A stretch of 64,000 nt of DNA from Tenodera sinensis (lineage: Eukaryota; Arthropoda; Insecta; Mantodea; Mantidae). Made by a program: the position numbers and the translations under genes. Numbering within the stretch: the first letter of the stretch is position 1; each line of letters begins with the position of its first letter. The notes under the pieces were generated by a model, which saw only the letters and a list, made by a program, of their open reading frames with translations, had not been told where the DNA came from and ran no database searches. The DNA is taken from the NCBI GenBank assembly GCA_030765045.1, contig CM060969.1:49178716-49242715 (forward strand), written 5' to 3'. Below, piece by piece: positions 57,430-64,000 of this stretch.

Positions 57430-59330
57430 ACTAAAAGAGAAAGAGGAAAGTGAATATGTCAATCCAAATTGATGAGATAACAGATATTTCTTGTACAACA
57501 CAAATGACAATGATATTCAGGTATAGATAAAAAGACAAATTTGTGAACCTTTTTGGGATTTCTTTGGTCTTAATGACAAGTGCCAATGGCATATCAGCTT
57601 GCATGATAAAGAGCTAGAAAACTTAGGCATTGGTAAAGTACCACATAAATTAATTGTACATGTCACCAGAGATCAGTGGTTCAGTGGTGGATCAGCTGGA
57701 GGTGTGTAGAAGAAGATCAATGAGCAGTACCTTGTAGCAAATGTTATCCATTGGTATGCCCACCAGGACGACCTGATATGCAACAAGCCACTTTATCCTG
57801 TTTGAAAGTGAGAATTTTTGTTTTTTGTGACAAGGTATAGGACCATTTTTCTAGGAGTCAGCAAAGAGAACAGTCTTTTAACAGATGTTACAAGACAAGG
57901 AAGCCACATTCTGCTGGGTGAAACTTTTGTGAAGACAGTTATGAAGATAAAGAGGATAGTGTAATTAAATGTTTTGAAAAAAATTGTGAAACCTCTTTTG
58001 GTAGGACTAGTCTTTCAAGCATCTGGATTCATTAGGCTTCTAAAAGATGGCAACGTTTTATTCTGGCTGGAGTTCTTTCATATGGTGATGATGGCAGTTT
58101 TAGTCAAATTCAGAAAAGAAATATGATCCAACTATTTAAAAAGATCATAATCATCTTTATAATATATAACTTTCATCAAAATTAGAGAAAGTATGTGTAA
58201 TCTCCATTTGGAATAATTGAAGGGCCTATGGAGAAACTGGCTTTAAAAACAAAATGTTGAAATGGGTACATGCAACTGTCAACTCAACAAAATAAGTGCC
58301 ACTGAAGTGTGTGACATAATAAAGTTGCAAAGACAAGGCTTGCATTCACCAAACATCTTTTTGCTGCATTACTGTGTATTCCTGACAATTTTGAGAAATT
58401 CAACAAATGAAATCCAGATAATCACTTATAGAAAGTACTTCCAGAAAAGAGCAGGCTTATAACAGAATTACAGGTATTTTAAGGGAAGATCTTTGAAAAG
58501 CATTGTTCACTACTTCTCTTTTGTAGTTAACTGTTATTTAAAACAACCTGATCCTAGTGTTTCTAAAAACAAAGTTTTTAAGATTACAGTGACAATTCCT
58601 ATGACCATAGCTGTGATGGAAAGAAGTTTCTCAACCCTTATGAGGGTGAAAACATTTTTACATAACACCATGGTCCAGGGAAGACTCAATCCATTAGCAA
58701 TGTTGTCAGTTTGTAGGTAGTTAAGGCAATTCCAGACTTCAACACTGTTATTGATGTGTTTACAGGAATGAAAACCAGGAGAATGGAATTTACCTACTAA
58801 TAAAGTGGCAAGCGATATACTAGTTGCAATAATTATGGATTCATTTAGAGCCCTTCCTCAAATGTTTCCCACCACTTGTACTTCATTTTCAGGAAGCAAA
58901 AGCTGATACATCTAGGACAAAAAAGAGGAATCTTGCACCAATGAAGACCTCTTGAACAAAATTAAATTTATTCTTGATTTTTGACTTATGAATGATGCCC
59001 TCCAAGATCTTTTGAAGCTAAGCTACAAGCTGCAAGAGTGAGATATTGACCTATACAAGCCTGACAAGGAAATTTAAAATGTCATCAGTGTGTTCCAAGG
59101 CAATGAAACTCTAGCTCCATATTATGTAAAATCTGCCCAAAGTGTAGCGTGTCTTAGCTTTCAAGGAGTAGAACTTCATAAAATTATATTCCAAAAAACC
59201 CATCTGTCTCACAAAAACGTGGAAGACTCATTAAAGAACAGATTGTTGAATGGACAAGATGATGTGACAATGTATCAAGAAGGGTAGCAAGTTTTGTCTT
59301 GATGAACCTTATTATGATACCTTCAACATC
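57430..59330 (+). pseudogene. hAT transposase fossil (ZMYM1-like)
   Basis: Plus-strand scraps in order: MSIQIDEITDISCTTQMTMI (57456 on; the catalytic DESTD-type motif here reads DEITD), DQWFSGGSAGGV (target of the C-G-A-x-x-M motif, degraded), and at 58493-58720 a dimerisation domain: TIPMTIAVMERSFSTLMRVK and GRLNPLAMLSV. The whole region is riddled with stops. hAT ends were not found. Related proteins are domesticated in vertebrates as ZMYM1-like genes; nothing here suggests domestication. Confidence 0.75.
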
Positions 59331-60819
59331 TAGCTCCCAGAATGGCTGCTGCCTTGATGCTCATCAAAATTGTTTCACCTCCTTTCTCAAAGCTTGACCC
59401 TAACAGACTCTGACATCATTGTTGCTGCTACATGGATGTAATTCTGCCGTAGACACCAACAGCAAACAGTCTGAGAGAAGCTCATAATGAAAGCTAAAAT
59501 ATGGAACCTATTTTAGTAGCAAGTATCGAAACATTTCTCATATGACAAAAGCACAGAATAAAGCACAGTGGTAGCTTTGTAGGATATCTATGCACATGAA
59601 AATACCATATTTCCAACTGGAAGCAGAGAATGTATACTCATGTAAGCAAAATAAATTAATCTGACCGAAAGTAGACTTTCAAGCTTTCTGTGTTAGGTCA
59701 CTCTGTATTTCAAGTATGGAACAATTAAGAGAACTACTCTCTATCATCTTTTCTTCCTTAAGCACCTTGTTTCACCATATGATAAAACAAGGATGTTTTT
59801 CTTTTCTTTTTTCTTATATACATAATCATTATATATATATGTAATCATATATAATCATCATTTGAAAGTATGAAGTCATCACAGGAGTTGAATAACTGAT
59901 CACACAGGCCTCAGACTGCTGCTATGGTAACTTTCACCTGCTCACCTGCTCACTTGTCATGTAATTGTATGTTTAGTACACATAATGTTACCAGATGTCC
60001 TGAAATTCCTGGACATACCCTACATTTTAAACATTTGTCTGGCATTGAGAGGGAATTTGTGTCCTACATTTTCAGAAACAAGCCATGATTGTTAGAAAAT
60101 GCACTGGAAACTGAGGAAATAGAAATGAATAATTGGTTATTAGCCGCAACTGCAACTCCTGACTGCCATGACTACAGTCAAAGACAATACTCATGTATTA
60201 ATAACATTGAACAAGAGAGATTGGCAACATTGCATTTGCACTCAGAGGCAAAAGGTTGGTGTTCTGTAGTGGCAAAGAGATGGTTACTAGTCACCATGCT
60301 TTAGTAGGGTTGGGAATAGAAACAAAATGCGTAGTACAAAGAGCGGACAATAGAAACAAAATTTGGATGACATATGTTGACCAGAGGGTAAAAATGTATT
60401 CAGCAAATTAAAAATTATATTAATTGCAAAAAATTATTTCTGTAGAGAAGTATGGCTGACTATTAATGAACACATTTAACATTGTACGTTTCAGGATATT
60501 AAGAAAATATAAATATATAATATGCCTATGGGTATACACAAATAGAATTTATAACTTTACATTAGTTTTGAATAGATAAATATTGTCATATATTTTTGTC
60601 AAATGTCCTACATTTTTAACCATTGTGTCCTACATTTTTTTTAAATAATCTGGTAACCCTAAGTATACAGCTTTTATTTTATTGAATTATTAAATAAAAA
60701 AAATGTGATGGCTGCACTCGCATGACTTTTTCTACTCTTATCCAAACTATTCTCTACTTCATGTTAATTGAGATGAACATTTTTGTATGTTCCATTTATA
60801 TGCCACCTTTACTAAGATC

Positions 60820-61060
60820 ACATCGGTGGCTCCCGAGGGTTGAAACAATTACTCACCAGCAATGATATTTACTCACTATGGTGCTACTCTTAGGGTTAGG
60901 ATAGGGTAGCTTTGGTTGCATTAAATTTACCCTCACATTCACATTCATTCATGCTTCCAGACTCCAGGGAGAATTGAGAATAATCCTGTTCAAAGAAAAA
61001 TTTCCACCTTCCAATTGAGAATTAAACTGGGACCTCTTGATTTAAGACTCAATGAGATTG
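60820..61060 (-). mobile_element. Possible decayed SINE (S6)
   Basis: The minus strand has CAAGAGGTCCCAGTTTAATTC, like a decayed B box, followed by GGAAGGTGGAAATTTTTC and CTCCCTGGAGTCTGGAAGC. No second copy in the window. Weak. Confidence 0.35.
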
Positions 61061-62452
61061 AAGCTATATAGGTATGACTGTGGTGGGTGACAATAAGCCA
61101 GTTCTATCTCTTGTTAAAAAAGTTTGAATATGTTTAGCTAAGTTGCTGAACATAGTAAATCATTAGGTTTCTTTTGGATTTGAAATATTTTGGCTTTATC
61201 AGAAGAAAGGTATAATTTAACCCATACATTTTGAATGTTAATTGCAGAATAGGAACTGGACAAACATATATTTGTAAAGGCTTGGATTGCAGAGTTGATA
61301 TGATATTAACAGCTTCATTCCAATAATGCTGCAATGTTGGGTATTCATTGCAATATTATTGAAGTTCATTTCTTTACGCAGTTATGTAGAAGCTGTTACT
61401 TAAGAATATGAATTTGGAGCATATTGAAATATATTTAATATGGCTCCCATCAAATCACAGAAAATGCACACAAATTTATCAGATAAAGTAGAAGCATTTA
61501 GAACTGCTAGCTCTATGGTCTCAAGACTGGAGGGGGAGCATGATGTATAATAATTCTCATGTTTTGAAATATAACATTCTGTGGCTGACAGTTCATCAGA
61601 ATTTTGAGACCCATTAGTATATACATGAAGAAAATTGTCATCTGTTGCAGATTAATTCAATGGAGTTGGATCTTAAGACATATGGTGGATTGCCTGAGAT
61701 ATTATTGCAAGATTCTGGCTCATTATCTCCATTTGTGATTGCATAGCAACTGCTATACAAACAAAACAAAAAAATAAGGAAAAAATTATTATGTGACACT
61801 GCATTCAGGACACTGCTAAGTGTCAAAACATTTGGTTCAGGTTATGTAGTCTTTACTTGATGACAGTTTGTAATTTCCCAACTCATCTGAAATGCATTTT
61901 GTGTCTATAATTAATAAATAACCTTTTGGCACTTTGCAGAGTTTTGAGCTATTCTCTTAGCTGAAAAAGTAGTAGTCCAGTGTAAGGGTGAGGAAAAAAA
62001 AAAGAAAAAAAGACCACACACAATTTACCATGTCAAGATCGAAGCACATGTTGGATGGTAGTTTCATCTGGTTCAGGAAGAAAATAAACATACCTCTCCA
62101 AAAGTTTTATAGCCAAAAGAGTTTTAGAAAAAGCTTATGTGTTACATTCTTATGCTTTTTCTATCCACTCTTCTACAAACTGCATATTTTTACAAACACT
62201 TATTCTTCTATCTGTTTCTTGCTAATCAAGATAAACATGTGTAAAAAGGTTTTCAACACATTTTGTTGTAGCTGCAAGGGGAGATGCAAAGGCAATCGTC
62301 AATTTTAAAAAGTCGCTATATGTTGGCTTTGAAATTTCATTTAAGGTCTTTTCTTGGGAGAGAAAAAAAAAAGGAAAGAAAATTCCTACTTAGCACTTTA
62401 ATGAAAAGTTTGAAAAAAATAATAACAATCTTGGAAATGGTAAATGATGAAG

Positions 62453-62453
<1 letters not shown>

Positions 62454-62498
<45 letters not shown>

Positions 62499-62503
62499 GC
62501 ACA
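62454..62503. repeat. (AC)n microsatellite
   Basis: About 25 AC units, ending ACGCACGCAC. Confidence 0.95.
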
Positions 62504-63360
62504 GAGCTATATTTTACTTTGTATTTTAAAGATTACATTTTTTTGTACAAAGAAATGCCTATCTCTTTTAGGTTAGAATATATTCAAATTAAGACCTTGT
62601 AGGCTATTTGCATTTTGTTTTGGATATCCTGAAATATGTATTTCTGTTGAAATCTTGATGTTGACCTGTTGGGTGGAATACTGTACTTCCTCTTACCTGA
62701 TAGGTAGAATGCAGAAAAGTAAAAAAATAAGGCCTTTGTGTTCAAAACACTCATACATTTGATGCTTTGATATAGCAAAGTGCAATTCTCAATATAAAAG
62801 AATGGCATTGTGAATGCTGCTGTAACCTATTAAAAAGGTAAAGTAAATCAGGAAATGTCAGGTATGCAGCTACAAAATACATAGAAACACTGTATGCACA
62901 CAAAATGCTTTAAGCTCCCATAAATGTAAATGTAAACTAGATTTTGGGAACCCATTACTTCAGAGAATGATGAGTAGGCCTTTCAATAAGAAAATAAAAA
63001 GCTTAAGTACAAACTTCTCACAAATGCTTATTCTTCTATTTACTTTATGCTAATCAAGAACAACATTTGTAGAAATGGTTTTATTTCATATTTCCTTGTA
63101 TGTACAATGGGAATAAGGAAATGCAGCAGGCTTAAGTAATAGTCAAATCTTTTAAGAGGTGGTTCGCTGTGTGATGACTTTGAAATACTATTCTCTTTGC
63201 ATAGCTGGGAGAAAAAATGCCTTCCCATTTGAGAAAAATATATGTATGGGAAAATTCAAATCACTAACAAGGAATATCTCAAATAGCGCACCCCCCAAAA
63301 AAAAGGGGTGGAGGAAGAAAATATCCTTGACGTAAATTGTGCTTTGATGAGGTCTATGCT

Positions 63361-63385
63361 TTTTTTTGGGGGGGGGGGGGTGGGT
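63361..63385. repeat. T-run then poly-G run
   Basis: TTTTTTTT followed by about 12 G, then TGGGT. A C-run, A-run, GGGG cluster lies 70 bp before it (63291-63308). Confidence 0.85.
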
Positions 63386-64000
63386 CTGTGAAGATGCTTC
63401 TCATGCTTTTCAGTTATGCAAAAGTCATTCAGAATGAAGTGAACTTCAGAGGCAATTCCCAAAAAATTTAATGTATACATTTCGCTTGTCATGAATAATA
63501 TATATACACACAGGTGTAAATAAATAATACTGTATGAATTTTACTGGTAATAGAGGGTTCATAGACAATCAATTTAGGATAGGAAACCAATTGTTTACGA
63601 CGTCAAGTTAATAAGTTATATGTATTCAAAGTAATTAGAGATTGTGACCAATAAATCGTAAGCAGAAAGAAATATGTCAATATTATTCACTAGAATCGAA
63701 ATAGTGCTTATTAGGAACTTAGTAAAGCTGTCTGCTGCCTCTCTGAGGAAGCATTTCTAAATTGTAGTTACCAAAAGCGCTTAAATTGGAGACTTAACAT
63801 GTGGCTGCACACCACTGCAATGGATAACAGCTCCTGGTGAGTGGTTACAGAAATACAGGACAGATCTGAAACGTGTGTTTAGGCCACATGGTTATGACTG
63901 ACTGTGGACCTAATGAACCCCAGAAATCGAGTTCAAACCTGGAGATGGGTAAACTTTTTTCCCCCTTTCTTTTCCATTTTGAGAGCAAAGTTGTGTTTAT

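Larger units (their letters stand above)
61070..64000. other. 3' flank with simple repeats only
   Basis: AT-rich. Contains an (AC)n run (62454-62503) and G-runs near 63300 and 63368. Short frames (for example 61988-62308, poly-Lys start) show no family resemblance. Confidence 0.4.

Noticed and set aside
1..64000. CRISPR arrays, bacterial operons or rRNA
   Set aside because: The window is eukaryotic; the direct repeats are LTRs, minisatellites and SINEs.

Overview
The window is eukaryotic nuclear DNA: AT-rich, intron-containing, and packed with transposon remains of the kinds common in large arthropod genomes (mariner, hAT, pogo-like, Helitron, I/Jockey-type LINEs, LTR elements, tRNA-derived SINEs). 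I infer a large-genome insect, possibly a cockroach/termite-like or orthopteroid species. That is inference from repeat content, not proof.

One host gene is visible, on the + strand: the 3' part of a ZC3H11A-type CCCH zinc-finger gene. Four coding exons (4212-4344, 14059-14121, 44656-44802, 48354-49786) join in one frame with phase-1 introns of about 9.7, 30.5 and 3.6 kb. The third CCCH finger, an acidic segment, KTLxEIR-type repeats and the acidic C-terminus are present. The start codon and first fingers lie to the left of the window. A poly(A) signal sits near 50344.

Layout. 1-4.1 kb: the 5' end of a LINE running off the left edge (family A), then a second LINE fossil (family B) split by a hAT element with perfect 8-bp target duplications and by a MITE; the hAT itself carries a palindromic repeat. 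4.7-9.8 kb (intron 1): an LTR retrotransposon with two LTRs that I read as identical, an intact gag-like ORF and no recognisable pol. 11.9-13 kb: LINE fossil with a palindromic repeat. 14.9-18.5 kb: Helitron fossil with a textbook 3' terminus, then a mariner carrying a nested family-A LINE. 19-25 kb: LINE, palindrome, Tc1/mariner and mariner fragments. 25.1-28.9 kb: near full-length family-A LINE with an in-frame (AT)n expansion in its reverse transcriptase. 28.9-30.6 kb: broken copy of an unclassified DDE-like transposase family. 31-44 kb: SINE-rich region with two TIR-defined mariners, a solo LTR and a SINE tandem. 50.4-64 kb: 3' flank with SINEs, a palindromic repeat, a pogo-like MITE and a hAT fossil.

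Most notable: (1) the recent, gag-only LTR retrotransposon; (2) a shared hairpin motif (UUGARAAU, 5-bp stem, GAAAC, GUC), resembling but not matching a hammerhead core, in three palindromic repeat families, one of which has 10-12-bp target duplications; (3) the DDE-like family at 29-30.5 kb. Nothing else looks like host coding sequence.
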